Positions 25,912-34,445 of a DNA stretch of 64,000 nucleotides are shown piece by piece. Each line of letters starts with the position of its first letter. Positions within the stretch are counted from its first letter, which is position 1. The position numbers were made by a program, and so were the translations under genes. The stretch comes from Marimonas arenosa (GTDB lineage: Bacteria; Pseudomonadota; Alphaproteobacteria; Rhodobacterales; Rhodobacteraceae), in assembly GCF_030848945.1 (NCBI RefSeq), contig NZ_JANHAX010000002.1, positions 434,001 to 498,000 on the forward strand. Direction: 5' to 3'. A model generated the notes under the pieces. It was not told the DNA's origin, did no database searches, and saw nothing but the letters and a program-made list of their open reading frames with translations.

Positions 25912-27111
25912 ATGACAGATCAAAGCGACCGTCCACCGTCGATGCGCCTGCCCCTGACCGAAACGGCGAACGCCTTCGTGGCGTTCCTGTTCGCCGCGTC
26001 AGCCCCGGTGGCGATCATTCTGAGCGCCGGGGTGCGGGGCGGCCTGGACGAGGTCGATCTGGCCTCGTGGATCTTCGCCGCTTTCGCGATGAACGGCGCG
26101 CTGACGATCGGGATGTCGATGGTCTTCCGCCAGCCGCTGGCGTTTTTCTGGACCATTCCAGGCACGGTGCTGGTGGGAACGGCGCTGCAATCGCTGAGCT
26201 TTGCCGAGGTGATCGGGGCTTATCTTCTGACCGCGCTGCTGTTGCTGGTGCTGGGGCTGACCGGCTGGGTTAGGGTGGCGATGGACAGGTTGCCGATGCC
26301 GATCGTCATGGGCATGGTGGCGGGAGTGTTCGTGCAGTTCGGGCTGGACTGGATCCGCGCCTTCGGGACCGATTTCACCCTTGTGGCGGCGATGACGGCG
26401 ACGTTTTTCGGGCTGATGGCCCTGCCCGGGATACGCGACAGGGTCCCGCCGATGATCGCGGTGCTTCTGGTCGGGCTGGTCATTCTGATGGCGCAGGGAG
26501 GCAGCGGTTCTGCCGGCCCCGACGGCGGCGGCATCTTCGCGGCGCCGCGGCTCTATGCCCCTGAGTTTTCACTGGCCGCGGCGCTGGAGTTGGTGGTGCC
26601 GCTGGCGATCACGGTGATCGCGGCGCAGAACGCGCAGGGCATCGTGATCCTGCGGGTCGCCGGTCACACCCCGCCGGTCAATGCAATCACCACGGCCTGC
26701 GGCGGCACCTCGCTGATCACGGCGTTCTTCGGCAGCGTTTCGACCTGTCTGACCGGGCCGTCCAACGCCATCCTGGTGTCGGGCGGGTCGGTCGACCGGC
26801 ACTGGATCGCCGCGGTTCTGCTCGGAGCGTTTGCGATCGTGTTCGGCATCTTCGCGCCGCTGGTGACGAACCTTCTGCTGGCCACGCCGGCGGCGTTCCT
26901 CAGCACGCTGGCCGGTCTTGCGCTGTTGCGGACATTGCAGGCCGCGTTCCAGACGGCGTTCGGCCCGTCGTTCCCGCTCGGTGCTCTCGTCGCTTTTCTT
27001 GTCACGCTTGCGGGGCAGCCCGTCCTGAATATCGGCGCGCCGTTCTGGGGGCTGGTGTTTGGACTGTTGGCCAGCCTGCTGATGGAACGCGGTGCGTTTG
27101 CAAAGACCTGA
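25912..27111 (+). CDS. benE: Benzoate/H+ symporter family transporter
   Basis: 399 residues with about 11-12 membrane helices. It matches the BenE family by VAFLFAASAPVAIILSAG, FRQPLAFFWTIPGTVLVG, PMPIVMGMVAGVFVQFG, AQNAQGIVILRVAGHTPPVN and FGSVSTCLTGPSNAILVSGG. BenE proteins import benzoate with protons. ATG 25912 was chosen because family sequence starts there; an upstream in-frame extension of 93 codons overlaps the divergent gene. The link to the box cluster 10 kb away is functional inference: no TGCACTAT-type BoxR site is visible in 25741-25911. Confidence 0.85.
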   Translation: MTDQSDRPPSMRLPLTETANAFVAFLFAASAPVAIILSAGVRGGLDEVDLASWIFAAFAMNGALTIGMSMVFRQPLAFFWTIPGTVLVGTALQSLSFAEVIGAYLLTALLLLVLGLTGWVRVAMDRLPMPIVMGMVAGVFVQFGLDWIRAFGTDFTLVAAMTATFFGLMALPGIRDRVPPMIAVLLVGLVILMAQGGSGSAGPDGGGIFAAPRLYAPEFSLAAALELVVPLAITVIAAQNAQGIVILRVAGHTPPVNAITTACGGTSLITAFFGSVSTCLTGPSNAILVSGGSVDRHWIAAVLLGAFAIVFGIFAPLVTNLLLATPAAFLSTLAGLALLRTLQAAFQTAFGPSFPLGALVAFLVTLAGQPVLNIGAPFWGLVFGLLASLLMERGAFAKT

Positions 27112-27144
27112 AGATAGCCGGGCGGCCCGTCCTAGCCCACCGGA

Positions 27145-27612
27145 TCAGCCCTGAACCGGCGCAAGGCTGCCACCCCAGCGGCGGGTCAGGTTTTCGATGA
27201 TCTCGTCGCGGGTCCGGCGGTAGGCGTCGAGCTTCTGTTCGCGGGTGTTGCCCTGCGCGCTCGGGTCGGTAATCGGCCAGAACTCGACCTCGGTGTGGAA
27301 CGGCCGGGTGAGATCGCTGGCCCGGGCGTAGCTGGCAGGCGACAGTGCGACGATCAGGTCGTAGGAACTGAGATCGTCGCCGTATTCGCCCATGTCCTCG
27401 AAGCTGCGCGAACGGTGGCGGTGGAGCTCGACGCCGATCTCGTCGCACACGGCTATGGCGAAGCCGTCGATCTCGAGGTCGTTCTTCAGGCCCGCCGATT
27501 GCAGGTAGGCGGCCGAGCCGTAGAGTCTCTTGGCGATGCCTTCGGCCATCGGCGAACGCACGGCATTGTGGTCGCAGCAAAACAGGATCGACTGGGGCAG
27601 GGGGTCGGCCAC
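27145..27612 (-). CDS. Low-molecular-weight protein-tyrosine phosphatase-like protein
   Basis: 155 residues. The P-loop CDHNAVRS (Cys13-x5-Arg19) near the N-terminus and general-acid Asp116 in PITDPSAQ identify the low-molecular-weight phosphatase/ArsC (thioredoxin-type) family. In Rhodobacterales this protein commonly follows a UPF0262 gene close to hisD, as here (stop of UPF0262 five bases upstream). Arsenate reductase activity would need extra C-terminal cysteines that are not present, so a phosphatase is more likely. It converges on benE. Confidence 0.85.
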   Translation of the reverse strand: MADPLPQSILFCCDHNAVRSPMAEGIAKRLYGSAAYLQSAGLKNDLEIDGFAIAVCDEIGVELHRHRSRSFEDMGEYGDDLSSYDLIVALSPASYARASDLTRPFHTEVEFWPITDPSAQGNTREQKLDAYRRTRDEIIENLTRRWGGSLAPVQG

Positions 27613-27617
27613 GCGGT

Positions 27618-28097
27618 TTAGCCCCCGAAATGCAGCACGCAGACGAGCGTGAAGAGCCGCCGGGCAGTGTCGTTGTCGATCTCGGCCTTGCCTTCGAGCC
27701 GTTCGGCGAGGATGCGGGCGCCTTCGTTGTGGATGCCGCGGCGGGCCATGTCGATGGTTTCGATCTGGCTGGGCGCGAGGTTCTTGACCGCGTCGTAGTA
27801 ACTTTCGCAGATCGCCCAGTAATCCTTGACCACCTGGCGGAAGGGCGACAGCGAGAGGTGGAACTCGGCGGCCTTTTCGCCGGAGTCCGTGGTGATGTCG
27901 AACACCAGACGTTTTTCGCGGATCGACAGCTCGACATGGTAGGGCCCTTGCGGCACGGCCCGGTCGTCGCGGTTGGGCAGGTCGAAACTGTTCTTTTCCA
28001 ACAGGTCGAACATCGCGACCTTGCGCTCCTGCTCGATCTCGGGCGTGGGCGGCGGCAGGTTGCTGTCGTCAAGCGCGATATGGGTGATGTGAGACAT
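27618..28097 (-). CDS. UPF0262 family protein
   Basis: 159 residues with the UPF0262 core: IALDDSNLPPPTPEIEQERKVAMFDLLEKNSFDL, GPYHVELSIREKRLVFDI and FRQVVKDYWAICESYYDAVKNLAPSQIETIDMARRGIHNEGA. The family is alphaproteobacterial and has no established function. Start ATG 28097 chosen because family sequence starts there. It is immediately followed by the small phosphatase gene, an arrangement frequent in the order. Confidence 0.9.
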   Translation of the reverse strand: MSHITHIALDDSNLPPPTPEIEQERKVAMFDLLEKNSFDLPNRDDRAVPQGPYHVELSIREKRLVFDITTDSGEKAAEFHLSLSPFRQVVKDYWAICESYYDAVKNLAPSQIETIDMARRGIHNEGARILAERLEGKAEIDNDTARRLFTLVCVLHFGG

Positions 28098-28410
28098 GGG
28101 CGGCCTTTCGCGGGTGCAGCAATCCTCTAGCAGCACGCCGCGGTTCAATGCAATGGATTCCGAGCGCCGGTCCGGGCTGGTTGGCGCGTGGCGGGATAGC
28201 GAGCGGCAGTGGTCGATGACAGGCCCACGCATCGTGGCGGCGCGCGCACTGGCAGGGCACGCGGGCCGGGTAAGGGAAACCCGACTTTGGCTTGGCCGCT
28301 CCTACCTGTATCTTTCCGGCATTCGGTTCAGTGATGATTTTCCCCTGTTCCCGGGCGGGCCCGATTTCGGCCCGGTTTGACCCGGACATCCATTTGAAAG
28401 GACCTAGACC
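28098..28410. other. Intergenic region between divergent UPF0262 and rhodanese genes
   Basis: No gene is supported here. Between 28270 and 28390 the sequence becomes less GC-rich and probably holds the rhodanese promoter; AAAGGA before ATG 28411 is its ribosome site. A short inverted repeat CGGGCC / GGCCCG lies near 28355-28375. Confidence 0.5.
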
Positions 28411-29004
28411 ATGACACGTTCAAACTTTGTAGCGGCCATTCTGGCCGGGTGTTTCCTGACCTCTGCAGCCCTGGCCGATGCCGGGTTGCCGTCGAAGAAG
28501 CAGACCCTCAACGGGCTTTATCTGACTGCGGCCGAGGCGGCGCAGATGCTGTCCGACAACAATGCGGTTTTCATTGACGTGCGCAGCCGCTCGGAACTGA
28601 CTTTTACCGGTGTGGCCGAGCGCGTGGATGTGCATATTCCGCTGATGGTGATGCCGGACCAGGCGGTATTCGACGCCAAGAAAGGCGGCTACCGGATGCG
28701 ATTCAACCCCGATTTCGTGATGGCCTTCGAGACCTGGCTGATGGAGAACGGCTATGACGAGACCACGCCGATCGTGCTGATCTGCCGATCGGGCGCGCGC
28801 AGCGCCAAGGCCGCCAACATCCTGCGCGAGATGGGCTATGGCTATGTCTGGTCGGTGACCGACGGGTTCGAGGGCGACAAGGCCAAGGACGGGCCCGGCA
28901 GGGGGCAGCGCGTGGTCAACGGCTGGAAGAACGCGGGCCTGGCCTGGAGCTATGCCATCCGGCCGGATCAGGTCTATCCGCTGGACCGGTCGCAGGGCAG
29001 CTGA
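28411..29004 (+). CDS. Exported single-domain rhodanese-like protein
   Basis: 197 residues. Signal peptide MTRSNFVAAILAGCFLTSAALA, then a rhodanese domain (about 38-170) with VFIDVRSRSEL and active-site loop CRSGARS (catalytic Cys125). It should act in the periplasm, perhaps in sulfur transfer or thiosulfate/sulfur-compound handling. The C-terminal tail QVYPLDRSQGS is unstructured. Its gene lies between hisD and UPF0262, which are usually adjacent in related genomes, and on the opposite strand. Ribosome site AAAGGA eight bases upstream. Confidence 0.88.
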   Translation: MTRSNFVAAILAGCFLTSAALADAGLPSKKQTLNGLYLTAAEAAQMLSDNNAVFIDVRSRSELTFTGVAERVDVHIPLMVMPDQAVFDAKKGGYRMRFNPDFVMAFETWLMENGYDETTPIVLICRSGARSAKAANILREMGYGYVWSVTDGFEGDKAKDGPGRGQRVVNGWKNAGLAWSYAIRPDQVYPLDRSQGS

Positions 29005-29023
29005 CCCGCAGCGGCGGGCGGGT

Positions 29024-30328
29024 TCAGAGCTCGTTGAGGCGATTGAGGCGCGCGCGGACCGAGAGCCCGTGCGCCTCGAGACTTTCGGAGATGGCTAGGG
29101 TTTCGGCGGCGGGGCCGATCTGGCGTAGCGCCTCGGGCGTCATCTGGGCCAGCGTGGTGCGCTTGAGGAAGTCCAACACGTTCAGACCGGAGGAGAACCG
29201 GGCCGAACGGGCGGTGGGCAGCACGTGGTTGGGGCCGCCGACATAGTCGCCGATCGCCTCGGGCGTCCAAGCTCCGAGGAAGATGGCGCCGGCATGGGTG
29301 ATTTCCTCGGCCAGTTTCATCGGGTCGGCCACGCACAGCTCGAGGTGTTCGGGGGCGACGCGGTTCGAAAGCGCGGCCGCCGTCGACAGGTCGGGCACGG
29401 TGATGATGGCGCCGTAGTCGCGCCAGCTGGCCCCGGCAATGGCGCGGCGTTCCAGCGTCTGCAGGTTGCGGTCAATGGCGACCTGAACAGCGCGGGCCAT
29501 GGCGGGGCTGTCGGTGACCAGGATCGACTGGGCGCTTTCATCGTGCTCGGCCTGGGAGAGCATGTCGAGGGCGATCCAGTCGGGATCGTTGTCGCCATCG
29601 GCGATGACGAGAATTTCCGAAGGCCCGGCGATCATGTCGATGCCGACGCGGCCGAACACCCGGCGCTTGGCGGCGGCGACGAAGGCGTTGCCGGGACCGG
29701 TGATCTTGTCGACCGGGGCGATGCTGGCGGTGCCGTAGGCCAGCGCGGCGATGGCCTGGGCGCCGCCGACGCGGTAGATCTCGTCGACGCCGGACAGATG
29801 CGCGGCGAGGATCACCAGCGGATTCACCGTGCCGTCGGGCGTCGGGCAGGTGACGGCGAGGCGGTTCACGCCCGCGACCTTGGCGGGGATGGCGTTCATC
29901 AGCACCGAGGACGGGTAGGAGGCGAGCCCGCCCGGCACGTAGAGGCCGGCCGCAGACACGGGGGTGAAGCGCCAGCCGAGCCGGGCACCGCTGGCGTCCT
30001 CCCAGAAGGCATCTTCCGGCATCTGTTTCTCGTGATAGGCACGGATGCGGTCTGCGGCGAGTTCCAGGGCGGCGCGTTCGTGCGATGGCACGGCGGCGCA
30101 GTGCATGGCGATCTCCTGGTCTGAGAAACGCAGAGTGTCCGGGGTGAGGGCCAGCCGGTCGAATTTTGCCGTCAGCGCGATCAGGGCGTCATCGCCGCGC
30201 TGGCGGACGTTGTCGATGATAGCTGCGACGATTTCGTCGACATCGGCGGCGTCTTCGCGTTTGGCGCCGAGCAGGGTGGTGAACTGCGCCTCGAAATCGG
30301 GTTGGGTGGCGTCGAGGATGACGGGCAT
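29024..30328 (-). CDS. hisD: Histidinol dehydrogenase
   Basis: 434 residues, normal for HisD, the zinc enzyme that oxidises L-histidinol to L-histidine with two NAD+. Motifs: GWRFTPVSAAGLYVPGGLASYPSSVLMNAIPAKVAG, IYRVGGAQAIAALAYGT, DMIAGPSEILVIADGDNDPDWIALDMLSQAEHDESAQSILVT and VGGPNHVLPTARSARFSSGLNVLDFLK, containing the zinc and catalytic Gln/His residues. Start ATG 30328. Transcribed alone here; it converges on the rhodanese gene with 19 bases between stops. Confidence 0.97.
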   Translation of the reverse strand: MPVILDATQPDFEAQFTTLLGAKREDAADVDEIVAAIIDNVRQRGDDALIALTAKFDRLALTPDTLRFSDQEIAMHCAAVPSHERAALELAADRIRAYHEKQMPEDAFWEDASGARLGWRFTPVSAAGLYVPGGLASYPSSVLMNAIPAKVAGVNRLAVTCPTPDGTVNPLVILAAHLSGVDEIYRVGGAQAIAALAYGTASIAPVDKITGPGNAFVAAAKRRVFGRVGIDMIAGPSEILVIADGDNDPDWIALDMLSQAEHDESAQSILVTDSPAMARAVQVAIDRNLQTLERRAIAGASWRDYGAIITVPDLSTAAALSNRVAPEHLELCVADPMKLAEEITHAGAIFLGAWTPEAIGDYVGGPNHVLPTARSARFSSGLNVLDFLKRTTLAQMTPEALRQIGPAAETLAISESLEAHGLSVRARLNRLNEL

Positions 30329-30642
30329 GGCGGCACTCCTGCAGATTGCGAAGGGGTTTTAAGAGCGGTGGGGTTCGGGCTCAAGGCGGAAATGCCTCCC
30401 GCGGCGCTGGCGCGCCCGTCTGCCCATTTCGCAGCTGCGATGGGACGCATCGCCGCGGCATTGGCGGATTTTCGGGAGAACGGCCGGTGAGCTCGGGAAT
30501 TTCCGGCAGGTTTGAACGACGGCGCGATCTTCCTCTTGCCGGAAAATATCCTGGGGTTTTGGGGGTGAAGCCCCCAAGACATGGGCCGAGCGCAGCGAGG
30601 TCCCCGTCGCGACGCCGAAAGCGGCGCAATTTCTCGTGGCAA
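30329..30642. repeat. Non-coding gap hisD-gcrA carrying a GAAAATAtCCT hairpin element
   Basis: No supported gene. At 30542-30577 GAAAATATCCTGGGG is followed by TTGGGGG-TGAAG-CCCCCAA, the same design as the elements at 36580 and 46383; the preceding CTTCCTCTTG resembles their CTTCTTCTGTT. The hairpin lies between gcrA (minus, ends 30643) and hisD, so it may terminate gcrA transcripts. Confidence 0.55.
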
Positions 30643-31215
30643 TCAGCGCTTGCGGTCGCGGCGTGAAGACATCGGCTGGAAGGCCACGCCGACATGGGCT
30701 TCGCAATAGGGTTTGCCGGCCTTTACCGGCAGGCCACAGAACCAGAAATCCTCGGTCGCGGGGTCGCCGACCGGCCATTTGCAAGTGCGTTCGGTCAGTT
30801 CCATCAGCGAGAGTTTCTTGGCCTTCTTCTCGATCTCGCTGACCTTGGCCAGCGCCTCGGGGGAAATCTCGTTGGCCGAGGGTTGCGGCGGCAGAGGCTG
30901 GCCGGCCGGGATGATCTGTTTGCGTGCCGGCATGGGAGCCGGTTTGGCCTCGGCTTCCGTCTTGGCGGCGGACTCCTGGGCGGGCTTGGCCGCCTTGGCG
31001 CGCGATGCGCGCGGCTTCGGGTCGGCCTTGGCGGCGGGTTTGGCCTTGGCCTCGGCCTTACCGCCCGAGGCGCGGTTCGACAGCCCGAGCCGGTGCACCT
31101 TGCCGATCACCGCGTTACGGGTGACGCCGCCAAGTTCCTTGGCGATCTGGCTGGCCGACTGGCCTTCGCCCCACATCTTTTTCAGAAGTTCAACGCGTTC
31201 GTCGGTCCAGGACAT
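30643..31215 (-). CDS. gcrA: GcrA family cell cycle regulator
   Basis: 190 residues. N-terminal HTH (WTDERVELLKKMWGEGQSASQIAKELGGVTRNAVIGKVHRLGLSNR) is the DNA-binding domain of GcrA, followed by an Ala/Lys/Pro-rich linker (about 50-115) and the conserved C-terminal part with CKWPVGD, FWFCGLPV and YCEAHVGVAFQP. GcrA is an alphaproteobacterial sigma70-binding transcription factor that senses GANTC methylation by CcrM in cell-cycle control. The length is usual. A terminator-like hairpin separates it from the upstream 618-aa gene. Confidence 0.95.
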   Translation of the reverse strand: MSWTDERVELLKKMWGEGQSASQIAKELGGVTRNAVIGKVHRLGLSNRASGGKAEAKAKPAAKADPKPRASRAKAAKPAQESAAKTEAEAKPAPMPARKQIIPAGQPLPPQPSANEISPEALAKVSEIEKKAKKLSLMELTERTCKWPVGDPATEDFWFCGLPVKAGKPYCEAHVGVAFQPMSSRRDRKR

Positions 31216-31232
31216 AAGCGATCCTCAAGCTT

Positions 31233-31260
31233 AAAAGGCGGCCACGCGGGATGGGCCGCC
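31233..31260 (-). terminator. Hairpin with T-run upstream of gcrA
   Basis: On the minus strand a 7-bp stem GGCGGCC / GGCCGCC with a 10-base loop is followed directly by TTTTAA. It lies downstream of the 618-residue gene and 22 bases before the gcrA start, and looks like a rho-independent terminator that isolates gcrA; it could also serve as gcrA leader structure. Confidence 0.65.
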
Positions 31261-31388
31261 CTTGGAATTCGGTCAACGCCCTATTCTAGCCATGCGAGGC
31301 CGGAGCGCAAGGCGGGTTGTGAAAGGATTGCGGGGGCCTTTGCCCGCCCGACCATGCCACCCGACCGAGGTACATTTGGCGGTTGCGC

Positions 31389-33245
31389 TCAGAAGGCGCC
31401 GGCCAGGAGCGGGCCGATCAGAATCGGCAAATTGTCCAGCACATCCGGAAAGCGCAGTGTGGTGCCGTTGATGACGACCTCAGAGCGCTCGATGTCAGGT
31501 CGCGCGAAGTCCCATTGATAGGTCCCGGCGGCGGTTTCGCTTTCTCGAGCCAGATTGCGCAGAACCGTCAGAACCGAGACCGCCTCAGGCAGGCGGACCT
31601 GCGCGAAATACCCGTTCAGCTTGTCGATACCGCGCATTGTGACATGCATCTGGCCTTCGTAAGGAATGACACTGAAAAGTTTTGCCGGGTAGAACCGGTA
31701 ATTGCCGTTGTTCGACAGGTGGAACAACGCGGTTTCGTAGACATTCTCGCCGACTGAAACCTCGAAGACGCTGGCGCTCGCATAAAGCGCCAGCGGCAGC
31801 AGCAGTTCGACCGGCTCGTCCAGATCCCGGACATAGACATCCGTAAAGAGTTTCTTGAGGAAGGCCTCGTTCAGGTTCGATGTCTGCGACTGCAGCCTGA
31901 GTTCGCGCGGGAACCAGGCATTGACGTGCGGCAGGTCGCGCTCGCGGAAGGTCTCGCCGGGGGTGAAGGTGCCGCCTTCGAGATCGGCGCCAAAGGTGAC
32001 CTTGCCCTGGTTCTCATTCAGGCCCGTCAGGTCCATGGCCAAGGCCCAGCGGTCAAAGCCGGTCTTGAACAGCGTCACGTCGTCTTTTGCCGGCTGGTCG
32101 TCTGTCGCGGGAATGTAGTCGAAGACCTCGACCGAAACTCCCTGGCCTTCGGTGGACAGGCCGAGCCTGCCGAACGCGGCGAAGCCGTCGAGCAGGGTAG
32201 AGACCTCCACCGGGCGACCGCGCCCGGCATTGGCCAGGGTCTGGAGCGCCTCAAACATGTCGGCCACCGGCAATTCGCCGCCGCCGACGCGGATCACGGC
32301 GTCTTCGACCGAAAACACGCCGTCCTGCAGCCGGTCTGCCTGACTGACCGACTTGAGGCGCATGGTGATGTCGGCGCCGCCCCAGCGGCGTGGTTCGACA
32401 TCGGTCAGGCGGGTGCCGATTTCCAGCGTATCGGCGCGGAAATATGCATCCTCCGGGGCATCCCGGTCGGCCATGTCGAGGTCGCGGGCGGCAAGTTCGA
32501 GCGCCACGACGCCATAGGTGTTACCGAGCAGGCTGCGCCCGAGGGCTTCGAGTTCCGAGCCGCCGTTACGCATCCCGCTGACCATGATGAGTTCGCGGAT
32601 GACCGAATAGAGGTCGACGGGTTTTTCCCCGTTGGCCGACAGCAGGGCCTGGATCTCACCGACCGAAAGATCGTCGGGCATCATGCCTCGAGCCGAGACA
32701 TCGCGGGCGGTGATCTCGAACCGGCTTTCGGTGTCGGTTTCATCCGGCTCCTTCAGGACGTCGAACGACAGGGTTCCGATCTGCAGAGAGCCCTCGTCCC
32801 CGGTTCCGGGAACGACGTTCAGATCCTGGATGGCAAAGCGCAGATCGGAGTAGGACCGGCGGGTCGCCGACCAGGTGCCCTCGAGGTCCATACTGGTGTA
32901 GGACAGGGCGGCAAAGCCCGGGAAATCGAGGCTGAGTGGCAGGCTGAGATCGCTGATGCGGTAGGTGTCGTCGTCCAGGGGCACGAGTTTGAGCGAGATG
33001 TCCCCGAACGGGAAAATCCCCATCAAGGTGGCGTCGTCGAGCGTGGCGCGGAAGCCGTCGTCCTCGGGGGTGACGCTGACGTCGCGGGTCATGATCGGCC
33101 CGATGACCGTGATCGGAAGCGGCGTCGACAGCGCCGAGAGGACATCCAGTTTTACCTCGTCGACGGTTTGTGCCGCGAGGCGGCCAGTGGCGACGAGGAG
33201 GGTGAGAAGAAGTGCGGCGAAAAATCTTAGGCGGTCAAGGGTCAC
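31389..33245 (-). CDS. Exported protein of unknown function, 618 residues
   Basis: A signal peptide is clear (MTLDRLRFFAALLLTLLVATGRLAAQ, cleavage after AAQ). The rest alternates short beta-strand-like segments (for example LDVLSALSTPLPITVIGPIMTRDVSVTPEDDGFRATLDDATL, and several VxxFGxLS-like blocks) reminiscent of AsmA/DUF945-like periplasmic beta-rich proteins, but I cannot assign a family. No transmembrane helix beyond the signal. Periplasmic or outer-membrane-associated location is likely. Single gene, terminated by the hairpin before gcrA. Confidence 0.75.
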   Translation of the reverse strand: MTLDRLRFFAALLLTLLVATGRLAAQTVDEVKLDVLSALSTPLPITVIGPIMTRDVSVTPEDDGFRATLDDATLMGIFPFGDISLKLVPLDDDTYRISDLSLPLSLDFPGFAALSYTSMDLEGTWSATRRSYSDLRFAIQDLNVVPGTGDEGSLQIGTLSFDVLKEPDETDTESRFEITARDVSARGMMPDDLSVGEIQALLSANGEKPVDLYSVIRELIMVSGMRNGGSELEALGRSLLGNTYGVVALELAARDLDMADRDAPEDAYFRADTLEIGTRLTDVEPRRWGGADITMRLKSVSQADRLQDGVFSVEDAVIRVGGGELPVADMFEALQTLANAGRGRPVEVSTLLDGFAAFGRLGLSTEGQGVSVEVFDYIPATDDQPAKDDVTLFKTGFDRWALAMDLTGLNENQGKVTFGADLEGGTFTPGETFRERDLPHVNAWFPRELRLQSQTSNLNEAFLKKLFTDVYVRDLDEPVELLLPLALYASASVFEVSVGENVYETALFHLSNNGNYRFYPAKLFSVIPYEGQMHVTMRGIDKLNGYFAQVRLPEAVSVLTVLRNLARESETAAGTYQWDFARPDIERSEVVINGTTLRFPDVLDNLPILIGPLLAGAF

Positions 33246-33411
33246 TGAAAGTCTCCGTCAATGGGGATGCTCGAAACCAGCGCGCGGTGAGACGAGAGTG
33301 ACCCCTCGCGGCGTGGTTTTCAAGCGACCGTCCAATCCAATGCCCGTCCGGACGGGCCAATGGAACCGGCAGATCGGTGCGGCGCGGGCCAAGGCGGCGG
33401 TCAGGGGGCAG

Positions 33412-34302
33412 TCAGAGGGCGGTGCGTTTGACCCGTGCCTCGCGCCAGGCCAGAAGCGCGGCGCCGGCGATGATGATGGCCGCGCCGGCCAGGGTGACGG
33501 CATCGGGGACCTTGCCGAAAACGGCCGTGTCGAAAGCGGCGGCAAAGATCAGCGTAGCATAGGCGAAGGGGACGATGAAGCTCGCCTCGGCCCGGGCCAT
33601 GGCGTTGACGTAACACATCTGGGCGCAGGCCATGAAGATACCGACGCCGATGAGAGCGGCCCATTGCGCCGGCGTGGGCGGGGCCCAGAACGGGATGACG
33701 GCGAGCGAGGCGATCAGCAGGCCGAAGCTGTTGTTGATCAGCAGGATCTGCAGCCAGCTTTCCCGGCCCGACAGGATCTTGATCAGGGTGATCTCGAGCC
33801 CCATCACCATCGCCGCGGCCAGCGCCAGCAGCGCCGCGGGCTGGAAGCTGGCCGGTGTCGGACGCAGCAGGATCATTGCGCCGATCAGCGCGACGCCGGC
33901 GGCGGCCCAGCGGATCGGGCCGACCCGCTCGCCCAGGAGCGGGATCGCCAGCATCATGGCGAAGACCGGGTTGAGGAAGGAAATCGCGGTGGCGTCGGCC
34001 ATCGGGATGAAGGCGACGGCGGCGAAGAGCAGCGACACCCCGCCCCAGCCCGCCAGCGTCCTGAGCCCGTGCAGCGGCAGGTTGGGCCGGCTGATCCTCA
34101 GCCGGAGGGCGACCGACAGGGATGCCACCAGCACCCAGGCGAAGAGAAACCGGCCGTGGCTGACCTGCAAGGCATGCAGCGGGTCGCCCAGCCGGTCCGT
34201 GCCGGCGAGCTTGGCCATCAGCGTCGAGGCGGCGATGAAGGCGCAGGCGGCGAGCATGAAGCCGACGGCAAGCGCCGGGTCGGGGGCGATGGGGCGATGC
34301 AT
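33412..34302 (-). CDS. DMT superfamily (EamA) permease
   Basis: 296 residues with ten predicted membrane helices in two EamA repeats (about 8-135 and 145-285). Typical blocks are LMAKLAGTDR, HGRFLFAWVLVA, FIPMADATAISFLNPVFAMMLAIPLLGERVG and CYVNAMARAEASFIVPFAYATLIFAAAFDTAVFG. Such permeases export amino acids or other metabolites. ATG 34302 is preferred over an in-frame GTG nine codons earlier. Divergent from the methyltransferase gene. Confidence 0.88.
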   Translation of the reverse strand: MHRPIAPDPALAVGFMLAACAFIAASTLMAKLAGTDRLGDPLHALQVSHGRFLFAWVLVASLSVALRLRISRPNLPLHGLRTLAGWGGVSLLFAAVAFIPMADATAISFLNPVFAMMLAIPLLGERVGPIRWAAAGVALIGAMILLRPTPASFQPAALLALAAAMVMGLEITLIKILSGRESWLQILLINNSFGLLIASLAVIPFWAPPTPAQWAALIGVGIFMACAQMCYVNAMARAEASFIVPFAYATLIFAAAFDTAVFGKVPDAVTLAGAAIIIAGAALLAWREARVKRTAL

Positions 34303-34445
34303 GGGCTTAGCTGTCCCCGGGACGGGCACAGATGCAAGCGGGAAGTGGCCCAGGGTGCCAGGCCCGGCGCCGCCGGAACCGGACGAGCGCGTCAGCGCGG
34401 GACGGCGCGCTTGACGCAGCGCCGTGTCCGGGCGACGGATAGGCG

